Source: Alcanivorax profundi (lineage in GTDB: Bacteria; Pseudomonadota; Gammaproteobacteria; Pseudomonadales; Alcanivoracaceae). Taken from it: a stretch of DNA of 64,000 bases. Location: NCBI RefSeq assembly GCF_003597125.1, contig NZ_QYYA01000004.1:1-64000 (forward strand), given 5' to 3'. Of this stretch, positions 19,690 to 29,700 are shown piece after piece; position 1 is the first letter of the stretch, and the number at the start of each line of letters is the position of its first letter. The position numbers and the translations under genes were made by a program. The notes under the pieces are model-generated. The model searched no databases. It was given only the letters and a program-made list of their open reading frames with translations, and had not been told where the DNA came from.

Positions 19690-20604
19690 TCAACCAGCCT
19701 CTAACTGAAACCCCTCTCTGGGAAAATGCACATGGACTCTGTCGACCGCCAGATTATTGATTGCCAGAATCCATTCCGTCCCGGTGGCCCCAACCAGAAC
19801 CCCTCTTGTTGGAACCTGGGCATAATCGTCCGGGGCGACAACCACCTCCTTGCCCAGCAATACATCGCTACCACTGTCGACCGTTTTCGGAGCGGCCTGA
19901 CGGGCCATATCCAGCGCCGCCTCTCCCGTCATGCCAATACTGTGCCCATGCCCGAACGAGCGAATTCTCTGCATCCACTCCTCCACGGCAGGATAATCCT
20001 TCACCAAGGCACTTTCGGCTACATCCGTCAAAAACCATAGGCCATGGTAGGCACTAAAATCCGCTATAGATGGTGCATCCCCAAACAGCCACGGGTTGCC
20101 CTTCAAGCGTGATTCCATTTCTGAAAGATGCTGACAGACCCGATGCCGGGCCTCGCGCAGCCCCATTCGAGGCACAGAAGAAGTTCGACCAATCTGTATC
20201 CGGTCGCGAAAAAATCGCAACAAAGACCGCAGAGAGAAATGCCGAAACAGTTTGAGATTCAGTTTGAGGCTGGTCGATGAAAGGATGCAGGCCAGAAACA
20301 GTGTCAGGTCGGCCTCCCTCACAAACGCACGCTCCTCCTCACTGACCCCGTCAAGGGTTAGCCGCGGGTTGCCAGACAGCTCCGCGATTTGTTGGGTAAT
20401 GGTTCGGGTATCGCAAAACACATCGGCTCCGATCTGTGCTACCGGTATTTTTCTATACCCACCCGCTAACGGAGCCAGCAACGGCCGAGGTGGCATTTCG
20501 CTGGTGATAACCGAACACCATGGCAACCCGGTATACCCGAGCATGGCACGGATCTTTTCCGAGAAAGGCGAAAGTGGATAATGGTGCAGGATCAGTTCAG
20601 ACAT
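19690..20604 (-). CDS. Glutathione S-transferase-like protein with extra C-terminal domain
   Basis: A 304-residue protein. The N-terminal thioredoxin-like domain (residues 1-75) starts 'LILHHYPLSPFSEKIRAMLGYTGLPW' and has 'RKIPVAQIGADVFCDTRTITQQIAE'. A helical GST C-domain runs to about residue 210 ('WLFGDAPSIADFSAYHGLWF'). The last 85 residues form an additional region beyond normal GSTs that I cannot assign. The usual cis-proline is in KIPVAQ. Start chosen after GAGGGAG. It is divergent from the LuxR regulator gene, 335 bases away. Substrate unknown. Confidence 0.8.
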   Translation of the reverse strand: MSELILHHYPLSPFSEKIRAMLGYTGLPWCSVITSEMPPRPLLAPLAGGYRKIPVAQIGADVFCDTRTITQQIAELSGNPRLTLDGVSEEERAFVREADLTLFLACILSSTSLKLNLKLFRHFSLRSLLRFFRDRIQIGRTSSVPRMGLREARHRVCQHLSEMESRLKGNPWLFGDAPSIADFSAYHGLWFLTDVAESALVKDYPAVEEWMQRIRSFGHGHSIGMTGEAALDMARQAAPKTVDSGSDVLLGKEVVVAPDDYAQVPTRGVLVGATGTEWILAINNLAVDRVHVHFPREGFQLEAG

Positions 20605-20939
20605 AATGCTCCCTCAAATACACGCCAAGCGTGGGCTGATGATATTATCGCGTCAATGTCCCTCGCTATCAGTACTTGATCTTAACGGTCATCATGACCC
20701 GAGAGGGGCTGCCCGTCGTTGATATCCAGTCCACCAGCCAGCGGCAAAACCTTTCGATAGCGTGCTTCCATCCTTTCCTCGAACGACAGGCTATGCAGAC
20801 CTGCATTAGGGACAGGCCATTCCAGGTTTGTGGGAGAATTGACAGACAAACGGTGATAAGAAGGGGAACCAGTGTCATTGGCCTTCATTCCATGACAGTT
20901 GATAATGTCATCGTCTCCCGCAATTACACTGGACATCAG
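20605..20939. other. 335-bp divergent intergenic region
   Basis: The reading frame of the downstream regulator stays open back to about 20676, so an earlier start within this stretch is possible, but the translation lacks any domain. An inverted repeat GTTTGT (20826-20831)/ACAAAC (20846-20851) with 14-base spacing lies about 90 bases before the chosen start and could be an operator. Nothing else stands out. Confidence 0.4.
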
Positions 20940-22109
20940 ATGGCATTGGTCTCGACCGATCTTCATGAGTCAGCCCCGGAAGAGGCCACCCTCACATCGC
21001 AACAATTCCAGGCCTACAACAAGCTGGTGGGAATACTGTATGCGTGCCTCCATGACAGCCGGGGCTTCCAGCCTTTTTTTGATGCTTTCCAGTCACATTT
21101 CAAGGCACTGCAAGGTGGCATCCTGGGTGTCAGCGACAACCCTCAGCGGCTGGTATACGGCTGGACGTTTGGCTACCCGGAAGGCTTCGAGCAGTGGTAT
21201 ATCAACAGCGACCTGCCAGAGCGAGACGAAGCCCTGACACGTTTTCGCCACCTGCCGCCCAGGCAGTTCGATTCCTTCCTGCGCGGCGACGAAAGCCAGA
21301 CCATTCTCGACATGCTCAATCCGGAAAGCCGAGCCTGGGCAGAAGCCGTGGGGATGGGGGACAGCGCCGGGATGCTGGTCACTCGTCAGGCAGACACCAA
21401 TGTGGTCTTCATGGCTAACCGCCACAAGGATTTCGGCCCCTACAGCGAGCTGGAAATCCTGCAGATGAACCTGCTGGCCCCGCATATCGAAAATGCCATT
21501 ACCCTGCACTTCAAGCTCTACCAATCGAGCAGCGATAACGAAAGTCTGGCCATGGCACTGGATCACGTGAACAAACCCATGATCGTATTCAATGCGTTGG
21601 CCACCATCGCCCAGGCCAACCAGGCCGCCCGCACCCTGATCGACAATAGCCAAAGCCTGCATATTGGCTCCAATCAGCGACTCACCAGCAGTGATGACCG
21701 ACTCAGCCGTCAGCTTGCCGACGCCATCACCACCAACCTGGTCAATGCCAATCAGGGGCGCGCCGATACTCACACCCTGTTTGTGGAAAATCGTGATGAA
21801 CGCATTGCCATCTGCCTCACACCTCTGCAGTCCGAGCGAGCTGAGCATAATGGCTTGCTGGCTGAACTGTTCAACTACCGTATCGACATGACACCGGATC
21901 TCGGCAAACTGCAGTCCCTGTTCCTGTGCACCCCTGCCGAGGCCGCCATTGCCGCCGAACTGGTGCATGGTCTGGGAGCAGCAGAAATTGCAGACAAAAA
22001 TGGCATATCCGTTCACACCGCGCGCCAGCATATCAAGAATCTACTGAGTAAAAACGGCTACAGGAAACAGACAGAGCTGGTGGCAATGCTGGTAAAAACG
22101 CTTTCATAA
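20940..22109 (+). CDS. LuxR-family transcriptional regulator
   Basis: A 389-residue protein from the ATG at 20940. The C-terminal 60 residues form a LuxR/FixJ HTH ('LFLCTPAEAAIAAELVHGLGAAEIADKNGISVHTARQHIKNLLSKNGYRKQTELVAMLV') with the typical TxAExxI..G.s..eIA...gis..TvR.hl.ni..K spacing. The N-terminal 300 residues resemble sensing regions of other orphan LuxR proteins of marine gammaproteobacteria, with a PAS-like stretch 'MIVFNALATIAQANQAARTLID'. No response-regulator receiver domain is present. Start weakly supported (no clear ribosome binding site). Divergence from the GST gene suggests it may control it. Confidence 0.8.
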   Translation: MALVSTDLHESAPEEATLTSQQFQAYNKLVGILYACLHDSRGFQPFFDAFQSHFKALQGGILGVSDNPQRLVYGWTFGYPEGFEQWYINSDLPERDEALTRFRHLPPRQFDSFLRGDESQTILDMLNPESRAWAEAVGMGDSAGMLVTRQADTNVVFMANRHKDFGPYSELEILQMNLLAPHIENAITLHFKLYQSSSDNESLAMALDHVNKPMIVFNALATIAQANQAARTLIDNSQSLHIGSNQRLTSSDDRLSRQLADAITTNLVNANQGRADTHTLFVENRDERIAICLTPLQSERAEHNGLLAELFNYRIDMTPDLGKLQSLFLCTPAEAAIAAELVHGLGAAEIADKNGISVHTARQHIKNLLSKNGYRKQTELVAMLVKTLS

Positions 22110-22217
22110 CAATTAGTTAATAATATTGACCGACAGCTGACACTTTTTTCTTGCAGGTCTTCCATTCACCCTCTATCTTTGTGAACAACTATTCACAAGG
22201 TGGCCGAGAGGTGCCGA

Positions 22218-23813
22218 ATGAAACACCCTGAACCTGTCGAAGTCAGCGGCAAGGACCGCACGCCTAGCTGGCAACCCCTGAATGACTTCGCTACCCAGAA
22301 ACAGAAAGATAGCGGGCTCAAAGCCTGGATTGCCGTTGTAGAAGGCTGCATCCGTGCGATTGAACGTACCGCCTGGCAAGGCCGTGGACTCGCCGATCAA
22401 GCCATCACCGCATGCAAGGCATTCGGCCGTGGCGCCCAGGCCGTCAACGAGGAAATGCAGCTGTTGGCCGATGAGGCCCGCCGCTGGCCAATGCGCCTCA
22501 AGCGGCTGACCGTCACCGGCTGGATGCTGACCCGTGTGGTAGCAAGCTATCGCCTGTGGGGCACCCGTTCCGCCTTTCTGCCTGCCAGCATGCGAGACAG
22601 TGCCCTTCAGGCCCTGCATCAGCGTAACGCTCGCCGTTTCTGCGAAACCTCCCTGGAGCAAGGTGGCGCCTTTCTGAAAATCGGCCAGCTGCTGTCCAGT
22701 CGTCCCGATCTGCTGCCGCAAGCCTGGATCGATGAACTGGCGGTACTGCAGGACCAGGCCTCCCCGCTGCCCTATGAGACAGTCCGTCAGGTGCTGGAGG
22801 AAGAATTCGGCAAACCGGTAGAACAACTGTTTGCCCACTTTGATCGTGATCCGCTGGCCGCCGCCAGCATCGGGCAGGTCCATCGTGCCCGTCTGCTGGA
22901 TGGCCAGGAGGTCGCCGTCAAGGTACAGCGCCCCGGCCTGGACGAGCTGGTGGAGCTGGACATGACCCTGCTGAAAGTCTTCATGGACGCCGTGAAGTCG
23001 GCCCTGCCGCCCATGGATATGGACACCATCGTCAGCGAGATTCAGCGCACAGTACGCGAAGAACTGGACTATCACCGCGAAGCGCGGGTGATGCAGCAAA
23101 TCCGCCAGCAACTGGAAACGGTAGAAGGGATCACCACCCCCTCCCTGATCACCGGCCTGAGTACCCGGCGAGTGCTGACCACCGGGTTTGTCCAGGGCAA
23201 CAAACTGACCACAGTGCTCGATCGCCTGCATGACACGCACCCCGAGCGCACCAGCCGTATGCTTGGCAACCTGCTCAATGCCTGGTTTGCCCAGGTACTG
23301 CACGGAGGTCTGTTCCACGCCGACCCGCACCCGGGCAACATTATGGTCAATGAGCATGACGAACTGGTACTGCTGGACTTCGGCTGCGCACAGGCGCTGA
23401 CCGATGACGCCCGTCGCGGTTACTTCCGGGTGTTGCAGGCTTGCGTCGTCGATGACCGTCAGGTGATTGGCGACACCCTGTCGCAACTGGGATTCCGCAC
23501 CCGCAGCGGCAATCCCGACACCCTGTTGGCCTTTGTGGCGGCGATTCTGGATCAAGTCCGTGACAGCATCATCAATCCGTCCCCGCAACAGGGCTGGCCC
23601 AGTGCCGAGCAAGTCATGGAACAGGTCACGGCCCTGCTCGCCCGTCTGGAGCATGACCCCGTGGAAAAGATGCCCGGCGACTTCATCATGCTGGCACGGG
23701 TCTTTGGCACCCTGGGAGGACTGTTCCTTCACTACCAGCCTACCGTGGATATCCCTGCCATTATGTTGGGCTACCTGACCCGCCCTCTGGACCCTCCCCG
23801 CCTGGCCGCTTGA
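22218..23813 (+). CDS. ABC1/AarF/UbiB-family atypical kinase-like protein
   Basis: A 531-residue protein. It has the family-defining 'KxGQ' signature (GGAFLKIGQLLSSRPDLLP) with the alanine-rich nucleotide loop 'AAASIGQVHRA', the lysine in 'VAVKVQRPGL', 'HADPHPGNI' (catalytic loop) and 'LLDFGCA' (metal-binding DFG). UbiB proteins of this type are ATPases that support ubiquinone biosynthesis or lipid transport. There are no C-terminal transmembrane helices like those of true UbiB, and no ubi genes nearby, so it is better regarded as an accessory ABC1 paralogue. The start at ATG 22218 is supported by GAGAGG. Confidence 0.88.
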   Translation: MKHPEPVEVSGKDRTPSWQPLNDFATQKQKDSGLKAWIAVVEGCIRAIERTAWQGRGLADQAITACKAFGRGAQAVNEEMQLLADEARRWPMRLKRLTVTGWMLTRVVASYRLWGTRSAFLPASMRDSALQALHQRNARRFCETSLEQGGAFLKIGQLLSSRPDLLPQAWIDELAVLQDQASPLPYETVRQVLEEEFGKPVEQLFAHFDRDPLAAASIGQVHRARLLDGQEVAVKVQRPGLDELVELDMTLLKVFMDAVKSALPPMDMDTIVSEIQRTVREELDYHREARVMQQIRQQLETVEGITTPSLITGLSTRRVLTTGFVQGNKLTTVLDRLHDTHPERTSRMLGNLLNAWFAQVLHGGLFHADPHPGNIMVNEHDELVLLDFGCAQALTDDARRGYFRVLQACVVDDRQVIGDTLSQLGFRTRSGNPDTLLAFVAAILDQVRDSIINPSPQQGWPSAEQVMEQVTALLARLEHDPVEKMPGDFIMLARVFGTLGGLFLHYQPTVDIPAIMLGYLTRPLDPPRLAA

Positions 23814-23866
23814 CGCCACTGCGGTGAGCTATACGCGCTTACCGCTTCATATAAAAACGGTTTACA

Positions 23867-23905
23867 TGGAGGGGACGCTCGCTCATGCGCAGCGCGTCCC
23901 CTCCA
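23867..23905. terminator. Perfect 12-bp stem-loop downstream of the ABC1 gene
   Basis: TGGAGGGGACGC (23867-23878) and GCGTCCCCTCCA (23894-23905) pair without mismatch around a 15-base loop that can itself pair GC/GC. It starts about 55 bases after the ABC1 kinase stop codon. There is no T-run on the plus strand, but TTTTTATATG appears some 10 bases beyond it on the minus strand. It may be a terminator or a REP-like unit. The remaining 200 bases before the next gene hold nothing else I can name. Confidence 0.45.
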
Positions 23906-24110
23906 CCTATTACGCCCCCCCTGATTCCTTCTCCTCTTGACGCTCATCCCCTTGATCGATGTTGCACCGCTCTTACCGGTGCAAAGAAACACTCACCAAC
24001 ATTGACAATAACGCTACAGCTCCACGCCGCCCCAAAGTTGTACAAACGTACTAATAATTCATAAGACAAGAATGCGGTCCGCGCAGACGGACCCACCAAA
24101 GGGGTTAGCC

Positions 24111-26609
24111 ATGCTACAACTCAGCCAGACCTCCACAAGGTCGTTCCTGTATCTGTTGTTTCTGGTCACCACCGCGGGCGGCCTGCTTGCCGGCTGTGGC
24201 GGTGATGGCAACAGCGACAGACCAGCGACCGGAAACAACCGCGAACAACCCAGAGATCCGTCACCCGAGCCCCCCGACGACGAAGGGGAAGACGACGCTC
24301 CCACCCCGGTCGACCCCACCCCGCTGAACCGCTACGGTTTCGCCAACGGCTGTTACACGCTGCAAAGCCAGGGCAACTTCCTGCAGGCAGACAACGACGC
24401 TCAGCGCTACCAGACCACACGCAACGCCAGTGAGGCGACAGCGTTCTACATGAAACCGACCGCGCTGGGGAGCTACCTGCTACTCTCCGACTACCAGCGG
24501 GACAGCGGCAACAGCGGACAGAAACAACTGCTGGGCATCAGCGACCCGGCCGGTGAATTCCTTGATCAAAGCGGCAATTTCATCGGCGAACTGAGTTACC
24601 TGGTCTCCGGTCTCGGCGACACCCTGAATCTGGTACTGGATCCGGTCGCCCCCCTGGGTGGGCTGTTGCGCGAACTGGGGGAATCCCTGGGCGGGATCGG
24701 TGGTGGACTGGGGGACATCACGGTTCAACCCCGCCTCGGGATCGTTAATCAGGCCAGCGATCTGAGCGTCTGGAACCTGAATCCCGGTGACGAGGCGCAA
24801 TTCACCCTCGCGTCCCAGGTCACCGGTCTGTTACTGACCGCCACCGATGACGGCCTTACCCTGACCTCCCCCGGCCTGGAAGCAGAAAACACCCGCTTTA
24901 CCCTGCACGCCGCTGACGGCTGCGCCAACTACCCCGAAGCCAGCCTCAGCGCCAGTGTGGATGCCGCAGGCCCCGCCATTTACCTGAAAGACGTTGCGCG
25001 TTTCCAGCAGACCGAAGGCATCGATGACGACGACCTGTTTGGCTACGTGGACGCCCACAGCCATATCTCCGCCTATGAATTTATCGGTGGCCGTATCAAT
25101 TACGGTGATCCGTTCCACAAGTTCGGGGTGGATCACGCGCTGCATGATTGCGCCGAGAACCATGGTCCCCAGGGCCTCACCGGGGTACTGGAGCAAGTGA
25201 CCAGCACCCCCGGCCCCCACGAAACCCGTGGCTGGCCGGATTTTCCCTACTGGCCAAGAAGCAATTCCCTGCAGCACCACCAGAGCTACTACAAGTGGAT
25301 TGAACGTGCCCACCTGTCGGGCTTGAAAGTGCTGGTCAATCACCTGGTGCACAACGAGATTCTCTGTCAGCTCAACCCGCAAAAGCAGAATGACTGCGAC
25401 ACCATGGCGGCCATCGAAATGCAGGCCACGCTGATGCATAACATGCAGGACTATATTGATGCCCAGAACGGCGGCCCCGGTGAAGGCTGGTTCCGTATTG
25501 TCACCAGCCCCAGCCAAGCCCGCGAGGTCATTGAAGACGGCAAGATGGCCGTCATCCTCGGGGTCGAGGCCTCCAAGGCACTTAACTGTGGAGAGTTTCT
25601 GGGAGTCGCGGAGTGCTCCCGGGACGAGATCGTGACCCGGCTGGATCGACTCCATGCCATGGATGTACGCAGCCTGTTCCCGGTGCACAAGTTTGATAAC
25701 GCCTTCGGCGGCCACCTGCCAGACCTGTCCAGCGGCATTGGTATCGGCGCCATTCTCTACGGCGGCAACCTACTGGAAACCGGCCATACCATTGAGTTCG
25801 AAGACTGCCCGGATCACCACCACAGTGATAACGAAAACCCGCTGGCCGATGCCCTGCAGCCACTGGGCATCCTCGACCAGCTGCTGTTCCAGATTGATTA
25901 TATTGGTGACCGTTTCCCCGCCACCCCCGAAGGGCTGGCGGAATACGACCCGCGCCGCGGCACCGACCACCTGTGCAACACCCGCGGCCTCACCGACCTG
26001 GGCTTCTTCCTGATTGAGGAGCTGACCAAGCGCGGGATGATGATTGAAACCGATCACATCAGTCGCAAGGCCGCCACCGAAATCCTCGATCTCACAGCAC
26101 CGCGCGGGTATCCGGTCATCAACAGTCATGGCGGCTGGGGTGGCACCGAAGCGTTGCGCGACCGTGTTGCCAACCAGGGAGGGATTACCGCCTCCTTCGG
26201 CAGCGTCCGCGGCGATTGGGTGGACCAGCTCACCCGCGACGGCAACCGCCCCCGCCCGGCCAGTTACAAGGTCGGCCCCTTTGGCGGAGCCGCCTTTGCG
26301 TCAGACGTCAACGGCATTGCCAATTTGGCCGGTAACCCCGGCACGCCCGATCAGGAAAACACGCTTTATCCATTCACCTCCGTGGACGGCCGCGTGGTGT
26401 TCGACAAACAACTCACCGGTGACCACGCCTTCAGCCTGTACGAAGGCCGGGGCGTGGCGCACTACGGGCTATACCCGGACCAGATTGCCGACATGGTGGC
26501 CAACAGCGACCGGTCGCAGGAGCAGGTGGACGATGCTGTGAACCAGTTATTCACCTCGGCGGAAGCCTACATACGGATGTGGGAACGACTGGAGCAGGCC
26601 GTTCGCTAA
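24111..26609 (+). CDS. Large lipoprotein with M19-like dipeptidase (amidohydrolase-fold) domain
   Basis: An 832-residue protein from the ATG at 24111 (AAAGGGG upstream). The lipobox is 'GLLAGC' (Cys near residue 26), followed by an acidic/proline linker (DPSPEPPDDEGEDDAPTPVDP). Residues 60-290 form a beta-rich unknown region. The C-terminal half has metal-site motifs in the order expected for renal-dipeptidase-type (M19) enzymes: 'VDAHSHI' (His316-x-His318), 'GVEASKA' (Glu486), 'ETDHIS' (His649) and 'NSHGGW' (His673). M19 has H-x-D at the first site; here it is H-x-H, as in other amidohydrolases. It is likely anchored outside the cytoplasm. It precedes the beta-helix/cytochrome gene by 37 bases, probably as one operon. 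Substrate unknown. Confidence 0.78.
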   Translation: MLQLSQTSTRSFLYLLFLVTTAGGLLAGCGGDGNSDRPATGNNREQPRDPSPEPPDDEGEDDAPTPVDPTPLNRYGFANGCYTLQSQGNFLQADNDAQRYQTTRNASEATAFYMKPTALGSYLLLSDYQRDSGNSGQKQLLGISDPAGEFLDQSGNFIGELSYLVSGLGDTLNLVLDPVAPLGGLLRELGESLGGIGGGLGDITVQPRLGIVNQASDLSVWNLNPGDEAQFTLASQVTGLLLTATDDGLTLTSPGLEAENTRFTLHAADGCANYPEASLSASVDAAGPAIYLKDVARFQQTEGIDDDDLFGYVDAHSHISAYEFIGGRINYGDPFHKFGVDHALHDCAENHGPQGLTGVLEQVTSTPGPHETRGWPDFPYWPRSNSLQHHQSYYKWIERAHLSGLKVLVNHLVHNEILCQLNPQKQNDCDTMAAIEMQATLMHNMQDYIDAQNGGPGEGWFRIVTSPSQAREVIEDGKMAVILGVEASKALNCGEFLGVAECSRDEIVTRLDRLHAMDVRSLFPVHKFDNAFGGHLPDLSSGIGIGAILYGGNLLETGHTIEFEDCPDHHHSDNENPLADALQPLGILDQLLFQIDYIGDRFPATPEGLAEYDPRRGTDHLCNTRGLTDLGFFLIEELTKRGMMIETDHISRKAATEILDLTAPRGYPVINSHGGWGGTEALRDRVANQGGITASFGSVRGDWVDQLTRDGNRPRPASYKVGPFGGAAFASDVNGIANLAGNPGTPDQENTLYPFTSVDGRVVFDKQLTGDHAFSLYEGRGVAHYGLYPDQIADMVANSDRSQEQVDDAVNQLFTSAEAYIRMWERLEQAVR

Positions 26610-26646
26610 CGAACACCTGCTGATTTCATAATGAGGGGAATCCATC

Positions 26647-29600
26647 ATGAAAAATGACCTTTGGCGCGCGCTGGCAATATCCATGCTGGCAAGCACCCTG
26701 ACCCTGACTGGTTGCGGCGGTAGCGACAGCAGCAGCCCGACAACCAGCAACACACCCACCGGTAATACTGGTGATAACGGTGGAGACAATGGCGACAACA
26801 ACGGCGGCGAGGATAACGACGGCGAGACCCCGCCCGACACGGTCGGCCGTATTTTCCTGATCAGCCCCGGCGACAATGCCACCGATGACATGATCAATGC
26901 CATGGTGCAACTTCGCCCGAAAGATACCCTGCAATTCGAGTGCGGGTACTTCGAGCTCGACCAGGGGTTGTTGATTCAAGCCACCGAAGACGTGCTGATC
27001 AAGGGCTGCGGCAAGGACGAGACCATTCTGTCGTTCAAGAACAGCGTCAACGTCACCGGGCTGGAAGCGTTGAACATTCGCGGCATTACCGTAGAAGACC
27101 TGACCATCCTCGACTCCCCCGGCGATGCCTTTAAATTGAAGAGCGTCAAATGGGGCACCCTGCGTAATGTGCGAGCCATCTGGTCCGGTGGTGGCGAGCC
27201 CATCACCGCTGATAATTATGAGGAAAGAATCCACGTTTCCTGTACCAATCCCCCCTTCAATGAAGGCGACCCCACCCCGGACTATGTGCCCAGCTCCGCC
27301 AGCGGCCGCTACGGCATCTACCCGGTGGAATCAGAAAACATTCTGGTCGAAGGCAGCGAATCCATCGGTGCCAGTGACGCCGGGATTTATGTCGGTCAGA
27401 CCAACACCGCCATCATCCGTGACAGCCGTGCCGCCTATAACGTCATGGGATTTGAAATCGAAAATGTTCAGGGCGGGGAATACGACAACAACCTGGCGGA
27501 ATGTAATACCGGCGCCTTCCTGATCTATGACCTGGAGAACATCACCCGTTACGGGGATACCTCGGTGATGATCAATAACGTGGCACGTAACAACAACACC
27601 TATAACTTTGCCCACAGCGGACTGGTTTCCGCGGTGCCAAGAGGTACCGGATTTATCACTCTGGGCTATGACAACATCGAAGTGCTGAATAACACCTTCG
27701 AAGATCACAGCACCGCTGCGGTCATCTACGTCAGCTATGAATTAATCGATGGCAAGGGGAAAACCGCTGACCGCAAACTGGACCCCTATACTGAGGGACT
27801 TCACATTCACAACAACGTGATGAAAAACTCCGGTTACGACCTGCCACCACCGGACCTGGAAAAGGTCGCCAACGGCGAAGTCGAGAGCGTTTTGCCATTC
27901 CTTATCGGCCTGAAAAACCTTCCGACCCTGAACGATCCAACCCAGTTACTCGGCAGCCTTACCAATGTGCTCAATCAAGGCAAGGGCGCTCATATTGTCT
28001 GGGATGGTCTGCGTGACGAACTGGATGAAGACTGCCCTTATCCAGTTGACAGCAATGGCGATCCGGTACCGATGTGGGACAGCGGAAAACCCGTCCACAC
28101 CAATGAGCATCCGAATCCCAGCTGTCACTACAACGCCTACAAGTTCGACGAAAACAAGCAACGTATCCAGCCGGAATGGGGCTCCTGCATTCACAGCAAC
28201 GAGCTGTCTGAAGACAGCGCCCCTTACCTTAACTTCCACGGCACCGACGGCCTGGAACTGGTACTGGCCATTGCCGACCAGGATCTGTCGATCCTGTCGC
28301 CTGCCGGTCTGCTGGACGTACTGGAAGGGTTGCTCAATATGCCGTCGGATACCCGACTGTCTGACCATGACTGTCAGGCCCGCTTTGGCAAAACACTGGC
28401 CCCGCTGCCGCGGGTTGACATTCCGCCCTTCGAGCCCAGCGGCGAGTTCGATCCGGCACCCTCCGATGAAGTGGTCGATTTCTATTGTTCCGCCGACGTG
28501 GCAGAAGGTGAAATCAACCGCGAGGCGCTGAACTACAACTGCCCGACACTGGACCAGTACAACCTGTTTGCCGATCCGCAAGACCCGCGCAGCTTGCCAA
28601 ACGAAAGCGGCCAGCCCTTTGTCCTGAACAGCAAACTGTTCTCCGACTACGCCACCAAATACCGGGTTGTTTTTGTCCCGCCCGGTGAACAAGCGGTGTA
28701 TCGCGACGGCCAGCAAGGGAATAACCCCAATGGAAGTATCCATTTCCCGGACGGCACCGTCATCGCCAAGACCTTTGCCTTTACCGATGAAAGCAATGGC
28801 ACAGAGGTGCCGGTGGAAACCCGCCTGCTGATCAAACGCAAAAACAGCCAGGGCAGTGCGGTCTGGACTGGCCTGCCCTATATCTGGGAAGAGAAGGATG
28901 GCAAGCAGGTTGCCCGGCTGGCCATGAATGGCGGCACCGCATCGGCATCCTGGCACTACCGGGATGCGGATTCCGGCACCCTGCTCACCGGCAGCACCGC
29001 CAGCTATAGCATTCCCAATGCCAACCAGTGCATCACCTGTCACGGCAATGATGACCAACCTGCCGGCAGCGCCCCGATTGGTCCCAAGCCTCGAAACCTG
29101 AATCGCGCTTATCAGCCGGAGTCGGCGTTCATGGGCAACAGCGGCCAAGGGGGATTCCCGCAGATCAACCAGCTCAAACAATGGCAGGATCTGGGCATAT
29201 TGAGCGGCGTACCGACCCTGACCATCAGCAATGGCGTTGCCACCAATATCGAGCATCTGCCGCGCTGGAATGTCCCGGGTGACAGCGGTGAGACCGCCCA
29301 CTCAGCGGCGGATATCGAGAGCCGGGTCCGAGCCTATCTGGAGGTGAATTGCCAGCACTGCCATAACGACAAGGGCGCCGCCTCCAATACCGGTTACTAC
29401 CTGGATCACTTCCGTGATGTGAATGCCAGCTACGGCGTGTGCAAGAAACCCACTGCCACCGGCGGTGGTTCCTGTGGACGTCAGCATGTACTGGTACCCG
29501 GTGATGCCAGCGCCTCCATCGTTTCCTGTCGGCTCGCCGCAGAAAACGACCCGCAACGGATGATGCCCCCCATCGCCCGCAGCGTGACACACAGCGAAGC

Positions 29601-29676
29601 CAGTGTTCTGCTGGATCAGTGGATCGATAATGTGGTCGATGGCAGCTACACCAACGCCAATGGCTGCAGCAACTAA
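26647..29676 (+). CDS. Lipoprotein fusing a parallel beta-helix to a di-haem cytochrome-like domain
   Basis: A 1009-residue protein. It has a lipobox 'TLTGC' (Cys near 24), then a low-complexity Asp/Asn/Gly linker (about 28-62). A right-handed beta-helix domain follows (about 65-400; pectin-lyase-like turns such as 'VLIKGCGKDETILSFKNS' and 'VEDLTILDSPGDAFKLK'). The C-terminal half has two CxxCH haem sites: CITCH (Cys795) and CQHCH (Cys902). In other genomes I know these as two adjacent proteins (TIGR03805 beta-helix and TIGR03806 families); here they are one polypeptide. Likely outer-surface or periplasmic, with electron transfer and carbohydrate or polymer binding as candidate roles, both inferred. 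A strong terminator ends the operon. Confidence 0.82.
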   Translation: MKNDLWRALAISMLASTLTLTGCGGSDSSSPTTSNTPTGNTGDNGGDNGDNNGGEDNDGETPPDTVGRIFLISPGDNATDDMINAMVQLRPKDTLQFECGYFELDQGLLIQATEDVLIKGCGKDETILSFKNSVNVTGLEALNIRGITVEDLTILDSPGDAFKLKSVKWGTLRNVRAIWSGGGEPITADNYEERIHVSCTNPPFNEGDPTPDYVPSSASGRYGIYPVESENILVEGSESIGASDAGIYVGQTNTAIIRDSRAAYNVMGFEIENVQGGEYDNNLAECNTGAFLIYDLENITRYGDTSVMINNVARNNNTYNFAHSGLVSAVPRGTGFITLGYDNIEVLNNTFEDHSTAAVIYVSYELIDGKGKTADRKLDPYTEGLHIHNNVMKNSGYDLPPPDLEKVANGEVESVLPFLIGLKNLPTLNDPTQLLGSLTNVLNQGKGAHIVWDGLRDELDEDCPYPVDSNGDPVPMWDSGKPVHTNEHPNPSCHYNAYKFDENKQRIQPEWGSCIHSNELSEDSAPYLNFHGTDGLELVLAIADQDLSILSPAGLLDVLEGLLNMPSDTRLSDHDCQARFGKTLAPLPRVDIPPFEPSGEFDPAPSDEVVDFYCSADVAEGEINREALNYNCPTLDQYNLFADPQDPRSLPNESGQPFVLNSKLFSDYATKYRVVFVPPGEQAVYRDGQQGNNPNGSIHFPDGTVIAKTFAFTDESNGTEVPVETRLLIKRKNSQGSAVWTGLPYIWEEKDGKQVARLAMNGGTASASWHYRDADSGTLLTGSTASYSIPNANQCITCHGNDDQPAGSAPIGPKPRNLNRAYQPESAFMGNSGQGGFPQINQLKQWQDLGILSGVPTLTISNGVATNIEHLPRWNVPGDSGETAHSAADIESRVRAYLEVNCQHCHNDKGAASNTGYYLDHFRDVNASYGVCKKPTATGGGSCGRQHVLVPGDASASIVSCRLAAENDPQRMMPPIARSVTHSEASVLLDQWIDNVVDGSYTNANGCSN

Positions 29677-29700
29677 ACGTCCGTTACCCATCCCCCTCCG

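Noticed and set aside
22173-23819. Open frame of about 550 codons opposite the ABC1/UbiB-type gene
   Set aside because: Antisense shadow; composition is Gln/Gly-rich and lacks any motif, whereas the plus strand has the KxGQ, DFG and HADPHPGN motifs.
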